Shown: positions 49,308 through 57,529, counted from the first letter of the stretch. The stretch is DNA of 64,000 nt from 34-65-8 sp964516135 (GCA_964516135.1 CAZEWN010000002.1:62001-126000), one strand, 5' to 3'. The notes: generated by a model from the letters alone, not told the origin. Translations and numbers: made by a program.

Positions 49308-50219
49308 ATGACCGCCGCGACGCAGACCCTGCCCACGGACTGGCGCGATTTCTTCGCGCTGACAAAGCCGCGGGTGATGACGCTGGTGATCTTCACCGGC
49401 ATCTGCGGTTTGCTTGCCGCGCCCGGGACGATTCATCCGGTCCTCGGATTTACCGCCATCCTGTGCATCGCGATGGGCGCGGGTGGCGCGGCGGCGCTCA
49501 ACCAGTGGTGGGAGGCCGATCTCGATGCCGCGATGAAGCGCACGGCGGCGCGCCCGATCCCATCCGGACGGCTCGACCCGGTCAGCGCGCGCGATTTCGG
49601 TATCGGTCTGTCGGTCGGTTCGGTTCTGCTGATGGGTCTCGCGATTGGTTGGCTCGCTGCGGCGATTCTGGCAGGCTCGATCATTTATTATTCTGTCGTC
49701 TATACCATGTGGCTCAAGCCGCGCACACCGCAGAACATCGTGATCGGCGGCGGCGCGGGCGCGTTTCCGCCGTTGATCGGGTGGGTCGCCGTGACGGGCG
49801 AGGTGACCGCGATGCCGATCCTGCTGTTCGCGATCATCTTCATGTGGACCCCGCCGCATTTCTGGGCCCTCGCGCTGTTCGTCCGGCTCGATTACGCTAA
49901 TGCGGGCATTCCGATGATGCCGGTGGTGAAAGGCGAGCGATCGACCCGCCGCCAGATCCTCGTGTATTCGCTCCTCATGCTGCCCATCGCGGTCGCGCCC
50001 TGGTGGATCGGCGGAACAGGCGCATTGTACGGGCTGACGGCATTTGTTCTGACCGGCATGTTCGTAGTGCTGGCCATCCCCGTTTCAATCCGCACTGCGA
50101 CCGATGAAGACCGCATGGTGCCCGAAAAGCGGTTGTTCGCGTTCAGCATCGTGTACCTTTTCGCGCTGTTCGCGGCGCTCGCGGTCGATGCGATGCTGCG
50201 CCAGCAAGGATGGATGTGA
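49308..50219 (+). CDS. ctaB: Protohaem IX farnesyltransferase (haem O synthase)
   Basis: A 303-aa UbiA-type prenyltransferase with about nine membrane helices. The Asp-rich NQWWEADLDAAMKRTAARPI P motif binds farnesyl diphosphate, preceded by ALTKPRVMTLVIFTGICGLL. IILLFAIIFMWTPPHFWALA (read as LLFAIIFMWTPPHFWALALF) is also conserved. It makes haem O, the precursor of haem A for the oxidase encoded alongside. ATG 49308 is 107 bases past ctaD, after a hairpin. Its stop overlaps the start of a 39-aa gene (TGATG). Confidence 0.96.
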   Translation: MTAATQTLPTDWRDFFALTKPRVMTLVIFTGICGLLAAPGTIHPVLGFTAILCIAMGAGGAAALNQWWEADLDAAMKRTAARPIPSGRLDPVSARDFGIGLSVGSVLLMGLAIGWLAAAILAGSIIYYSVVYTMWLKPRTPQNIVIGGGAGAFPPLIGWVAVTGEVTAMPILLFAIIFMWTPPHFWALALFVRLDYANAGIPMMPVVKGERSTRRQILVYSLLMLPIAVAPWWIGGTGALYGLTAFVLTGMFVVLAIPVSIRTATDEDRMVPEKRLFAFSIVYLFALFAALAVDAMLRQQGWM

Positions 50220-50338
50220 TGACTCCCGATGAACTTGCCGAGTACCGGCGACGCCAGAAATCGCGCAACGTGGTGCTGGGCGCCGTGCTGCTGTTCTTCG
50301 TCGTACTGTTCTATGCCATTACGATCGTAAGGATGTGA
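50219..50338 (+). CDS. Small single-pass membrane protein (39 aa) of the oxidase operon
   Basis: A 39-aa peptide, too short for usual gene calls: MTPDELAEYRRRQKSRNVVL followed by GAVLLFFVVLFYAITIVRM. The first half is charged and the second is one transmembrane helix. Proteins of this shape and size, called CoxF-like or small cytochrome oxidase assembly proteins, sit between ctaB and ctaG in other alphaproteobacteria. ATG overlaps the ctaB stop by one base and the stop is four bases before ctaG, so it is embedded in the operon. Probable role in oxidase assembly, by context. Confidence 0.85.
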   Translation: MTPDELAEYRRRQKSRNVVLGAVLLFFVVLFYAITIVRM

Positions 50339-50342
50339 CCCG

Positions 50343-50927
50343 ATGAGCACTGCCACGCTGGAGGATCGCAATCGCCGGGTCGGCATCTATGCGTTGCTCG
50401 GCGCGCTCGCCATGTTGGGGTTGGGCTATGCCGCTGTGCCGCTCTATGATCTGTTCTGCCGCGTGACCGGTTTCGGTGGTACGACGCAACGCGCGACCGA
50501 AGCGGAGGCTGACTTGGCCGAGCGGCTGGCGCAGAGCGCGGGCGGCAAGACGATGTCGATCAGGTTCGACGCAAGCACGGCGGGCGACATGCCGTGGGCT
50601 TTCGCGCCGGAGCGCACCACCGAAACCGTGGCGATTGGCGCACGTGACCTGGCCTTCTACACCGCCCGCAACGACAGCGCCGCACCGATCACCGGCAACG
50701 CCACCTTTAACGTGGAGCCGGAGCAGGTCGGAAAGTATTTTCACAAGGTGCAGTGCTTCTGTTTCACCGAACAGACGCTGGCACCGGGGCAGGAAGTGCG
50801 TATGCCGGTCCTGTTTTATGTCGACCCGGCGATCCTGAACGATCCCAATGCGCGCGACGTGCAGCAGATCACGTTGAGCTATACCTTCCACAAGGCAATC
50901 GTGCAGCCGGAACAACCGGCTTCCTGA
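50343..50927 (+). CDS. ctaG: Cytochrome c oxidase assembly protein CtaG/Cox11
   Basis: A 194-aa protein with one N-terminal helix (VGIYALLGALAMLGLGYAAV PLYDLFC) and a periplasmic immunoglobulin-like domain. The KVQCFCFTEQTL motif holds the CFCF copper ligands that deliver CuB to subunit I, and PVLFYVDP follows. PLYDLFCRVTGFGG is the family signature after the membrane anchor. Four bases after the 39-aa gene; the operon context is as expected. Followed by 65 bases before ctaE. Confidence 0.97.
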   Translation: MSTATLEDRNRRVGIYALLGALAMLGLGYAAVPLYDLFCRVTGFGGTTQRATEAEADLAERLAQSAGGKTMSIRFDASTAGDMPWAFAPERTTETVAIGARDLAFYTARNDSAAPITGNATFNVEPEQVGKYFHKVQCFCFTEQTLAPGQEVRMPVLFYVDPAILNDPNARDVQQITLSYTFHKAIVQPEQPAS

Positions 50928-50992
50928 CACTGGACCAACCGGAAACCGCGCATTATGGGCGGGGCCGATATTACTGACAGGGTACCCGATTC

Positions 50993-51814
50993 ATGGCTGG
51001 CACCGCGAACCACGATTACCACATCCTGCCGCCCGACATCTGGCCGCTTATCGGCTCGGTCTCGGCGCTGACTTTCACCAGCGGCATGGTACTTTACATG
51101 CATGAGATGGCCAGTTGGCAGATCGTGCTCGGCCTCGGCATCGCGGGTTTGATCGCCACGTTTTTTAGCTGGTTCTCCAACATCGTACGCGAGGCCGAGG
51201 GTGGCTATCACACGCCGGTGGTGCAGCTCCACATGCGCTACGGAATGATCCTGTTCATCGCGTCGGAAGTGATGTTTTTCGTCGGCTGGTTCTGGGCATG
51301 GTTCGATTTTGCGCTGTTTCCATCGGCGCTCTCCGACGTGGTCGGGGGGCAATTCCCGCCCGTAGCTATCGAGGAAGTGCTCGATCCGTTCGGCCTTCCG
51401 CTGCTTAACACGCTGATCCTTCTGTGCTCCGGCACCACGGTCACGTGGGCGCACCACGCCTTGATCCACGGCGATCGCGAAGGGCTGAAGAAGGGCCTGT
51501 GGGCCACCATCATCCTCGGCGCTCTGTTTACGGCCATCCAAGCCTATGAATATGCCGTCGCCCCGTTCGCGTTCGGCGGCAACACGTATAGCTCGGGCTT
51601 TTACATGGCTACCGGCTTCCACGGGTTCCACGTTCTGGTGGGCACGATCTTCCTGATCGTATGCCTTTTCCGCGCCTACAAGGGCCATTTCACCCCGCGC
51701 CAGCACTTCGGGTTCGAGGCGGCGGCGTGGTACTGGCACTTCGTTGACGTGGTGTGGCTGTTCCTATTCGTCGTCGTCTACATCTGGGGCGGCTGGGGTG
51801 CAGCGGTTCACTGA
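50993..51814 (+). CDS. ctaE: Cytochrome c oxidase subunit III
   Basis: A 273-aa seven-helix subunit III: DYHILPPDIWPLIGSVSALT, HMRYGMILFIASEVMFFVGW FWAWFDFALFP with the conserved lipid-binding Glu, LLCSGTTVTWAHHALIHGDR, YSSGFYMATGFHGFHVLVGT IFLIVCLFR and the C-terminal AAWYWHFVDVVWLFLFVVVY IWGGWG. It stabilises the catalytic core and proton uptake. Its stop overlaps the DUF983 start by one base (TGATG), and a terminator-like hairpin begins 27 bases later. Confidence 0.98.
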   Translation: MAGTANHDYHILPPDIWPLIGSVSALTFTSGMVLYMHEMASWQIVLGLGIAGLIATFFSWFSNIVREAEGGYHTPVVQLHMRYGMILFIASEVMFFVGWFWAWFDFALFPSALSDVVGGQFPPVAIEEVLDPFGLPLLNTLILLCSGTTVTWAHHALIHGDREGLKKGLWATIILGALFTAIQAYEYAVAPFAFGGNTYSSGFYMATGFHGFHVLVGTIFLIVCLFRAYKGHFTPRQHFGFEAAAWYWHFVDVVWLFLFVVVYIWGGWGAAVH

Positions 51815-52200
51815 TGAGCCTTGATCCCGATACCGACAGGGGGCAGCCCGGGATCGCCCGGGCTGCCCTTTTCGGTTTGTGCCCGCGTTGCGGCGCGCGG
51901 ACGCTGTTCGTGGGACCGGTAAAGTTTGCCCCGCGTTGCGCTGCGTGTGGGCTCGCGTTCGACGCCTTCAACGTGGGTGACGGGCCAGCCGGGTTTCTCA
52001 CCCTCATCATCGGCGCAGTATTGGTCGGTCTGGCGCTGTGGCTCGATGCCGCCGTGCGCCCGCCACTGTGGGTTCATGCGCTGATCTGGGTACCAGTGAC
52101 AATCGGCGCCGTCCTCGCGGGCTTGCGTTATGCCAAGGGCGCCTTGCTCGCTGCCGAATTCCGCAACCGCGCGGGCGAGGGCAAGGTGCGCGGCGAATGA
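51814..52200 (+). CDS. DUF983 membrane protein with zinc-ribbon start
   Basis: A 128-aa protein whose family core begins LFGLCPRCGARTLF, with CPRC and CAAC pairs forming a small zinc ribbon, followed by two transmembrane helices (FLTLIIGAVLVGLALWLDAA and IWVPVTIGAVLAGLRYAKG). DUF983 genes sit in oxidase operons of alphaproteobacteria but their role is unknown; copper or haem handling is a guess. ATG 51814 overlaps the ctaE stop. The first 20 codons contain a perfect terminator-like hairpin, so a downstream TTG (near 51877, giving LCPRC) is a possible alternative start. Confidence 0.85.
   Translation: MSLDPDTDRGQPGIARAALFGLCPRCGARTLFVGPVKFAPRCAACGLAFDAFNVGDGPAGFLTLIIGAVLVGLALWLDAAVRPPLWVHALIWVPVTIGAVLAGLRYAKGALLAAEFRNRAGEGKVRGE
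51841..51872 (+). terminator. Intrinsic-terminator-like hairpin inside the DUF983 5' coding end
   Basis: GGGCAGCCCGGG (51841-51852) and CCCGGGCTGCCC (51857-51868) form a perfect 12-bp stem with an ATCG loop, followed by TTTT (51869-51872). It has the form of a textbook intrinsic terminator, 27 bases beyond the ctaE stop, but overlaps codons 10-20 of DUF983. Confidence 0.8.
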
Positions 52201-52763
52201 AGCGGCCGGTTCCGATCATTTCCACCATGCTGGTGCTTGCGGCCGTGGCAACGATGATCGCGCTCGGCGTATGGCAGCTGGGCCGTAAAGCCGAAAAGGA
52301 AGCCCTGATCGCGCGCTATGAAAGCGCGCTCGCGCTTTCTTCCGAAGCGCCATGGCCCACCAACGAGGAGGACACTGAGCGATCGCTCTACCGCGTCGCG
52401 ACTGTCGATTGCCTACGCGTGGTGGACCAGCGGACCACTGCCGGTCGCAACCCTGCCGGGGTTGCCGGGCTGGCACATACCGCGCGTTGTGCGCTGGCGG
52501 CGGGCGGGGAGGCGGAGGTGGTGATCGGTTGGTCCGCAGATCCGCGTCAGAGCGCATGGCGCGGGGGCGTGGTCACCGGGGTGGTGGCCCCTGGTCCGCG
52601 TCTGGTCGCGCTCAATCCCGCAGCCGGGCTCCAACCGTTAGCGCGCCCCGATCCGCGCGACCTGCCCAATAATCACCTCGCCTATGCCGGCCAGTGGTTC
52701 CTGTTCGCCTTGACGGCGCTGGTCATCTATATCCTCGCGCTGCGGCGCCGCTCGCGCAGGTGA
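52197..52763 (+). CDS. SURF1 family oxidase assembly protein
   Basis: A 188-aa SURF1-type protein with two transmembrane helices: TMLVLAAVATMIALGVWQLG at the N-terminus and FLFALTALVIYILALRRRSR R at the C-terminus, separated by a periplasmic domain. GVWQLGRKAEKEALIARYE and NNHLAYAGQWFLFALT are family motifs. SURF1 helps haem A insertion into subunit I. It is shorter than many homologues (about 230-250 aa), mainly by a compact middle. ATG overlaps the DUF983 stop (ATGA). Followed by 63 bases and thrC. Confidence 0.9.
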   Translation: MKRPVPIISTMLVLAAVATMIALGVWQLGRKAEKEALIARYESALALSSEAPWPTNEEDTERSLYRVATVDCLRVVDQRTTAGRNPAGVAGLAHTARCALAAGGEAEVVIGWSADPRQSAWRGGVVTGVVAPGPRLVALNPAAGLQPLARPDPRDLPNNHLAYAGQWFLFALTALVIYILALRRRSRR

Positions 52764-52826
52764 ACTTGGCCGCGGGCAATCCGGGTTCGCTTGCCCCGTC
52801 GCTGCGGCGAGGCTAACCGCCCCGCC

Positions 52827-54227
52827 ATGGAATATATCTCCACCCGCGGTGCCGCACCGGTGCTCGATTTCGAAGGCGTCACGCTGGCTGGGCTTGCCTG
52901 CGATGGCGGTCTGTACGTGCCGTGCGAATGGCCGCGTTTCAGCCAAGCCGAAATCGCCACCATGCGGGGGCTTCCTTATGCCGAACTCGCCGCGCGGGTC
53001 ATGCAGCCGTTCGTGGGTGACAGTCTTTCGCCAGAGCGTTTGCGCGAGATGTGCGAAGTCGCCTACGGTCGTTTTGCCCATGCCGCGGTCACCCCCCTGG
53101 TCCAGCTCGACGAGCGGCATTGGCTGCTTGAGCTGTTCCACGGACCGACGCTCGCGTTCAAGGACGTTGCGTTGCAGTTGCTCGGCCTGCTGTTTGAGGA
53201 ATTCCTGTCGCGCCGGGACGAAAACCTCACCATCGTCGGGGCAACGAGTGGCGATACCGGCTCCGCCGCGATCGACGCCGTCGCCGGGCGCGACAGGGTC
53301 GATATCTTCATGCTTCATCCGCATGGCCGGGTGAGCGACGTCCAGCGCCGACAAATGACTACCGTGCTGGCGCCGAACGTGCACAACATCGCGATCGATG
53401 GCAGCTTCGACGACGCCCAGGCGATGGTGAAGCGCATGTTTGGCGACACCGCAATCACCGGACGGTTTCGCATCGGCGCGGTCAATTCGATCAACTGGGC
53501 CAGGCTGATGGCTCAAGTGGTCTATTACTTTGCCGCTGCGCTTCAGCTCGGCGCGCCGGAGCGCCGCGTGGCATTCAGCGTGCCCACCGGCAACTTCGGC
53601 GATGTGTTTGCGGGCTACGTCGCGGCACGGATGGGGCTGCCGGTCGAGCGGCTTATCGTTGCGACCAATATCAATGACATCCTCCATCGCGCGCTGAGCC
53701 AGGGCGATTATTCGGCGGGCGTGGTCACGCCCACCGCTGCGCCAAGCATGGATATCCAGGTTTCTTCCAATTTTGAGCGGCTGCTGTTCGACGTGGGCGG
53801 GCGTGATGGCGCCGCGCTGGCCGAACAAATGCGCGGTTTTGAGGCGGCGAAGGCCATGCGCTTGACCAACGCGCAACGCGACGGTGCCGCCAGTCTGTTG
53901 ATCAGTGCGCGGACCGACCCCGATCAAATGTCGCAGACGATGCGCTGGGCGTGCGAGGCATGCGGCGAGGCTATCGATCCGCACACCGCGATCGGGCTCC
54001 ATGCCGCGCGCACGGCTGATCTCGCGGTTGGGGTTCCCATCGTGACCCTGGCGACCGCGCATCCGGCCAAGTTCCGCGATGCGGTGGAACGGGCCACGGG
54101 TTCGCGGCCCAGCCTGCCCGCGCGTGTCGGCGACCTGTTCCGGCGCGAGGAACGCTATACCGAACTGCCGGGCGATTACGACGCAGTCGCCGCATGGATC
54201 GCCGAGCGGGCGACCCCCGCCGCCTGA
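52827..54227 (+). CDS. thrC: Threonine synthase
   Basis: A 466-aa PLP enzyme of fold type II: MEYISTRGAAPVLDFEGVTL is the family start, HGPTLAFKDVALQLLGLLFE holds the PLP Lys, TIVGATSGDTGSAAIDAVAG binds phosphate, and SVPTGNFGDVFAGYVAARMG follows. It converts O-phosphohomoserine to threonine. ATG 52827 is chosen because the frame upstream has no similarity. The overlap with the next gene (TGATG) links it to a methyltransferase. In other sphingomonads thrC follows the oxidase genes too. Confidence 0.96.
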   Translation: MEYISTRGAAPVLDFEGVTLAGLACDGGLYVPCEWPRFSQAEIATMRGLPYAELAARVMQPFVGDSLSPERLREMCEVAYGRFAHAAVTPLVQLDERHWLLELFHGPTLAFKDVALQLLGLLFEEFLSRRDENLTIVGATSGDTGSAAIDAVAGRDRVDIFMLHPHGRVSDVQRRQMTTVLAPNVHNIAIDGSFDDAQAMVKRMFGDTAITGRFRIGAVNSINWARLMAQVVYYFAAALQLGAPERRVAFSVPTGNFGDVFAGYVAARMGLPVERLIVATNINDILHRALSQGDYSAGVVTPTAAPSMDIQVSSNFERLLFDVGGRDGAALAEQMRGFEAAKAMRLTNAQRDGAASLLISARTDPDQMSQTMRWACEACGEAIDPHTAIGLHAARTADLAVGVPIVTLATAHPAKFRDAVERATGSRPSLPARVGDLFRREERYTELPGDYDAVAAWIAERATPAA

Positions 54228-55117
54228 TGGCCGATTTCAACGAACAACCCCAATTGATGGCGGGGTGCGGGTGGGACGCATATCGCCTGCTCGACAGCGG
54301 CTACGGCCGCAAGTGGGAGCGCTACGGACCTTACCGCTTCATTCGCCCGGAACCACAGGCGATGTGGAGCCCGCGCCATGATGATTGGCCCGCCGATGGC
54401 GAATTCATTCCAGGGTCCGACGAGGATGGCGGGGGACGCTGGAACCTCTCGCCCGCCGTGCCGCAGGATGGATGGGAGCTTTCGTGGGGCGAGGCGCGCT
54501 TCACCGCGCAGTGCACCCCGTTCCGCCACCTCGGCTTCTTCCCCGACATGGCGCCGGTGTGGGATTGGATGGGCGAGCGAAGCGCGGGCATGGGCACCGC
54601 GCAGACCCTAAACCTGTTTGGCTATACAGGCGTCGGGTCACTTGCATTGAGCGAGCACGGCCCGGTCGTCCACGTCGACGCCTCCAAGAAATCGGTCGCG
54701 CAGGCGCGCGCCAACGCGGCTCTGTCCGGGTTCGCGGATCGCCCGATCCGCTGGTTGGTCGACGACGCCACCAAATTCGCGGCGCGTGAGGTCCGGCGCG
54801 GACGGCGCTATGACGGGATCATCCTCGACCCACCCAAGTTCGGGCGCGGCCCCGATGGCGAAACGTGGCGTCTGGAGGAAGACCTGGCGAGCCTGGTCGG
54901 GGATTGCGCCAGGCTGCTCGATGGCAACAGCCGGTTCCTGTTCCTCACCGCCTATGCCGTCCGCATGAGCAGCGTCGCGCTCGCTGGATTGCTGGCGGAA
55001 AAACTCGGGCATCTGCCTGGCCTGATCGAGCATGGCGATCTTGCCGTGCGCGAGCAAGGCCCGGATGGCCGCATCTTGCCCACCGCGATCTTCGCGCGCT
55101 GGTCGAATTCGGGCTAG
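54227..55117 (+). CDS. Class I SAM-dependent methyltransferase (RlmI-like)
   Basis: A 296-aa methyltransferase. The N-terminal half (YRLLDSGYGRKWERYGPYRF IRPEPQAMW) resembles the RlmI/RlmK family's entry domain. TLNLFGYTGVGSLALSEHG is SAM motif I, VVHVDASKKSVAQARANAAL the acidic-loop motif, and IILDPPKFGRGP the DPPK active-site motif of rRNA cytosine methyltransferases. It probably methylates 23S rRNA, though the target is not fixed by sequence alone. Start overlaps the thrC stop by one base. 9 bases before folB. Confidence 0.88.
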   Translation: MADFNEQPQLMAGCGWDAYRLLDSGYGRKWERYGPYRFIRPEPQAMWSPRHDDWPADGEFIPGSDEDGGGRWNLSPAVPQDGWELSWGEARFTAQCTPFRHLGFFPDMAPVWDWMGERSAGMGTAQTLNLFGYTGVGSLALSEHGPVVHVDASKKSVAQARANAALSGFADRPIRWLVDDATKFAAREVRRGRRYDGIILDPPKFGRGPDGETWRLEEDLASLVGDCARLLDGNSRFLFLTAYAVRMSSVALAGLLAEKLGHLPGLIEHGDLAVREQGPDGRILPTAIFARWSNSG

Positions 55118-55126
55118 GGGGCGGCT

Positions 55127-55498
55127 ATGGCCGATTCGCTCCTTCTCGAAATCGCCGACCTCGAACACGATGTCCTGACTGGCATCTATTCGGAGGAGAC
55201 CGGCAAGCCGCAGCCGTTGCGGATCAGCATTGCCGCACGCCTGAAATGCGCCGAACGCTACGCGCCCGACACGCCGCTCGACGCAAGCAAGAACTACATG
55301 GATCTCAAATTTGCCGCGACCGAGGCACTGCCGCCCGGCGTGCACTTCAAGCTGATCGAGGCGGTTGCCGATCATATCTGCGAGACGCTATTCCTGCAGG
55401 ACATGCGTGTAGAGGCGGTGACGGTCAAGATCGTGAAGCTCGCCATCGCCGACCACGACGAGAAGATCGGCATTACCCTGACCCGCGAGCGGCGCTGA
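55127..55498 (+). CDS. folB: Dihydroneopterin aldolase
   Basis: A 123-aa FolB-like protein: LLLEIADLEHDVLTGIYSEE TGKPQPLRISIAARLKCAER at the start, LKFAATEALPPGVHFKLIEA VADHICETLFL in the middle, and VTVKIVKLAIADHDEKIGIT LTRERR at the end, the folB/FolX tunnelling fold. It cleaves dihydroneopterin to 6-hydroxymethyl-dihydropterin in folate synthesis. The helical DxxKNYMDLKFAATEAL segment is a slight variant of the family's typical Y-x-x-L. Nine bases after the methyltransferase. Confidence 0.9.
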   Translation: MADSLLLEIADLEHDVLTGIYSEETGKPQPLRISIAARLKCAERYAPDTPLDASKNYMDLKFAATEALPPGVHFKLIEAVADHICETLFLQDMRVEAVTVKIVKLAIADHDEKIGITLTRERR

Positions 55499-55503
55499 GG
55501 GGC

Positions 55504-55815
55504 ATGGCGGCGGTCCTTGTCATCGACGAGCTGCCTGCCCACGCGGTCGAGGCTGCCGCACGGTTTCACGCCCATTGGCTGCCTCGAATTCGCGAGCGGC
55601 TCAATGAAGGCGCGCTGGTGGTGGCCCTGCCGCGAGCGCCCTACGACCACGTCGACTGGCGCCGCGCCGCCGCGCGCGACCTTGCGCGCATGGCCGCGCC
55701 GACGCGGATCAACCTGATCGGCGGAGGCAACGAGACGGCGCGCGCCGCGACGCTGGCCTATTTGGGGGATGCGTCCGGCGTGACGGGGCAGTATCTTGTG
55801 CTGCATGGAAGTTGA
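55504..55815 (+). CDS. Small conserved protein of unknown function (103 aa)
   Basis: A 103-aa protein beginning MAAVLVIDELPAHAVEAAAR with AALVVALPRAPYDHVDWRRA AARDLARMA (from residue 37) and NLIGGGNETARAATLAYLGD A in the second half. The beta-alpha-beta pattern is Rossmann-like but no cofactor motif is present, and similar small proteins in sphingomonads carry only a generic label. It starts five bases after folB and its last ten bases overlap moaA. Context suggests pterin or molybdopterin metabolism, which is inference. Confidence 0.7.
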   Translation: MAAVLVIDELPAHAVEAAARFHAHWLPRIRERLNEGALVVALPRAPYDHVDWRRAAARDLARMAAPTRINLIGGGNETARAATLAYLGDASGVTGQYLVLHGS

Positions 55816-56812
55816 GGCTCCCCCGCTGCGCGATACCTTTGGCCGCCGGATCGAGTATCTGCGCCTTTCGCTGACCGACCGCTGTGATCTGCGCTGCGCC
55901 TATTGCATGCCCGAAAGGATGCAGTTCCTGCCGAAGCAGGATGTGCTTTCGCTGGAGGAATTGCATCGCCTTGCGCTTGGCTTCATTGCGCGCGGGGTGC
56001 GGCGCATTCGCCTGACGGGCGGCGAACCGCTGGTCAGGCGTGATGCAATAGAGCTGGTTCGCGCTTTGGGGCGCGCGGTCGGCAGTGGGCTCGACGAATT
56101 GACCTTGACCACCAACGGCACGCAACTTGCCCATCTTGCCGATGACCTCGCCAGCGCCGGAGTGCGCCGGATCAACGTCTCGCTCGATACCCTAGACCGC
56201 GAGCGCTTTGCCCGGCTGACCCGGCGCGATGTCTTGCCGCGCGTTCTTGAAGGGATCGCGGCGGCGCAAGCAGCGGGGCTGTCGGTGAAGCTCAATACCG
56301 TGGCGCTCAAGGGCGAGAACGAACACGAAATCCCCGCCCTCATCGATTGGGCTCACAGCCACGATTTCGATGTCACGCTCATCGAAGTCATGCCGTTGGG
56401 CGAGATCGAGGCGGATCGGATCGACCAGTTCCTGCCGCTGTCGGCGGTGCGCGATTCGCTGGAACAGCGCTGGACCCTCGCCCCGTCGCATCACCGTACC
56501 GGGGGCCCAGCGCGCTACTATGAAGTGGCGCAAACGGGGGGGCGGATCGGTTTCATCACCCCGCTCAGCGACAATTTCTGCGGCGGATGCAATCGCATCC
56601 GGGTGACAGCGACTGGCCAGCTCTATCCCTGCCTGGGCGGGGGCGAGCGGGTCGACCTGCGCGCCGCACTGCGTTCACCCGACCCCGATGACAAGCTTGC
56701 GCGCGCTCTCGACCTTGCGATGCGGATCAAGCCGGAGCGTCACGATTTCCGCGTAAACGCACGCGGCGCGGCGCCCGCTCAGCCGCGCCACATGTCGCTG
56801 ACCGGAGGCTGA
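55805..56812 (+). CDS. moaA: GTP 3',8-cyclase (molybdenum cofactor synthesis)
   Basis: A 335-aa radical-SAM enzyme. RLSLTDRCDLRCAYCMPERM has the CxxxCxxC cluster, RRIRLTGGEPLVRRDAIELV the SAM GGEP motif, and NFCGGCNRIRVTATGQLYPC the C-terminal cluster. It ends SLTGG, the conserved MoaA Gly-Gly tail. It converts GTP to 3',8-cyclo-7,8-dihydro-GTP. ATG 55805 lies inside the end of the preceding small gene. Followed by moaD after 2 bases. Confidence 0.97.
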   Translation: MEVEAPPLRDTFGRRIEYLRLSLTDRCDLRCAYCMPERMQFLPKQDVLSLEELHRLALGFIARGVRRIRLTGGEPLVRRDAIELVRALGRAVGSGLDELTLTTNGTQLAHLADDLASAGVRRINVSLDTLDRERFARLTRRDVLPRVLEGIAAAQAAGLSVKLNTVALKGENEHEIPALIDWAHSHDFDVTLIEVMPLGEIEADRIDQFLPLSAVRDSLEQRWTLAPSHHRTGGPARYYEVAQTGGRIGFITPLSDNFCGGCNRIRVTATGQLYPCLGGGERVDLRAALRSPDPDDKLARALDLAMRIKPERHDFRVNARGAAPAQPRHMSLTGG

Positions 56813-56814
56813 GC

Positions 56815-57057
56815 ATGGCGATCAGGGTAGTGTTCCTTGGGTCCCTGCGCGATGTGGCTGGCGGCGACGAACGGGACCTTGACGGACCGCTGGATTGGGA
56901 CGGACTGGTCGACGCTCTCGGCGACGCATTCCTGTGGCACCTCCACAGCGCTCGCGTGCGGATCGCGGTCAACGGCATCGTGCTGGCGAACAAGGAAGCG
57001 CTCGCCGTGTGCGATGGTGACGAGATCGCCCTTCTGCCCCCGGTCAGCGGTGGCTGA
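56815..57057 (+). CDS. moaD: Molybdopterin synthase sulfur carrier subunit
   Basis: An 80-aa ubiquitin-like MoaD: IRVVFLGSLRDVAGGDERDL at the start, VNGIVLANKEALAVCDGDEI ALLPPVSGG with the C-terminal Gly-Gly that is thiocarboxylated. It supplies sulfur to MoaE for the dithiolene. ATG two bases after the moaA stop. It overlaps the alternative moaE start. Very short, but the terminal PPVSGG removes doubt. Confidence 0.96.
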   Translation: MAIRVVFLGSLRDVAGGDERDLDGPLDWDGLVDALGDAFLWHLHSARVRIAVNGIVLANKEALAVCDGDEIALLPPVSGG

Positions 57058-57061
57058 ACCG

Positions 57062-57505
57062 ATGCGCGACATCCGCTTGCTTGGCGATCCGTTTGACCCT
57101 GGTGCGCTGATCGGATCGTTCATGGACGCCAATCGCGGGCTGGGGGGGATCTGCACTTTCGTCGGTAAGGTGCGCGGGTCGGAGGGCGCGCTCGCCCTTG
57201 AACTGACGCATTACGAGCCGCTCACTTTGCCCGGCATGAAAGCGCTTGCCGACCAAGCCTTCGCCCGTTTCGATCTGATGGGCCTGCTGATGATCCACCG
57301 GATTGGAAAGCTGCATCCTGGCGAGCCGATCGTTTGCGTTTCGGCCGCCGCCAAGCACCGCCGCGACGCGATCGATACAGTCGATTTCTGCATGGACCAC
57401 CTCAAGAGCGCGGCCTGGTTCTGGAAGCGCGAGCAACGTGCCGAAGGCTGGCACTGGATCGAACCGCGCGCGCAGGACCATGCCGACATTGCGCGGTGGA
57501 AATAA
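57062..57505 (+). CDS. moaE: Molybdopterin synthase catalytic subunit
   Basis: A 147-aa MoaE: GGICTFVGKVRGSEGALALE LTHYEP is the N-terminal signature, HRIGKLHPGEPIVCVSAAAK HRRDAIDTVDFCMDHLKSAA WFWKRE with the catalytic Lys region at the end. With MoaD it adds the dithiolene sulfurs to precursor Z. ATG 57062 is used; a GTG at 57050, overlapping the moaD stop, is an alternative. It is the last gene of the moaA-D-E cluster; no moaB or moaC lies near. Confidence 0.96.
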   Translation: MRDIRLLGDPFDPGALIGSFMDANRGLGGICTFVGKVRGSEGALALELTHYEPLTLPGMKALADQAFARFDLMGLLMIHRIGKLHPGEPIVCVSAAAKHRRDAIDTVDFCMDHLKSAAWFWKREQRAEGWHWIEPRAQDHADIARWK

Positions 57506-57515
57506 ACGCCCTGGT

Positions 57516-57529
57516 TTGATCGAGATCAA
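57516..57529 (+). promoter_or_regulatory. FNR-type box
   Basis: TTGAT (57516-57520) and ATCAA (57525-57529) separated by CGAG form a perfect FNR/FixK-type inverted repeat, TTGATN4ATCAA. Its centre is 62 bases before the next ATG, consistent with a class II site at -41.5 and a leader of about 20 bases. An FNR-type regulator is coded next to it. Confidence 0.75.
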
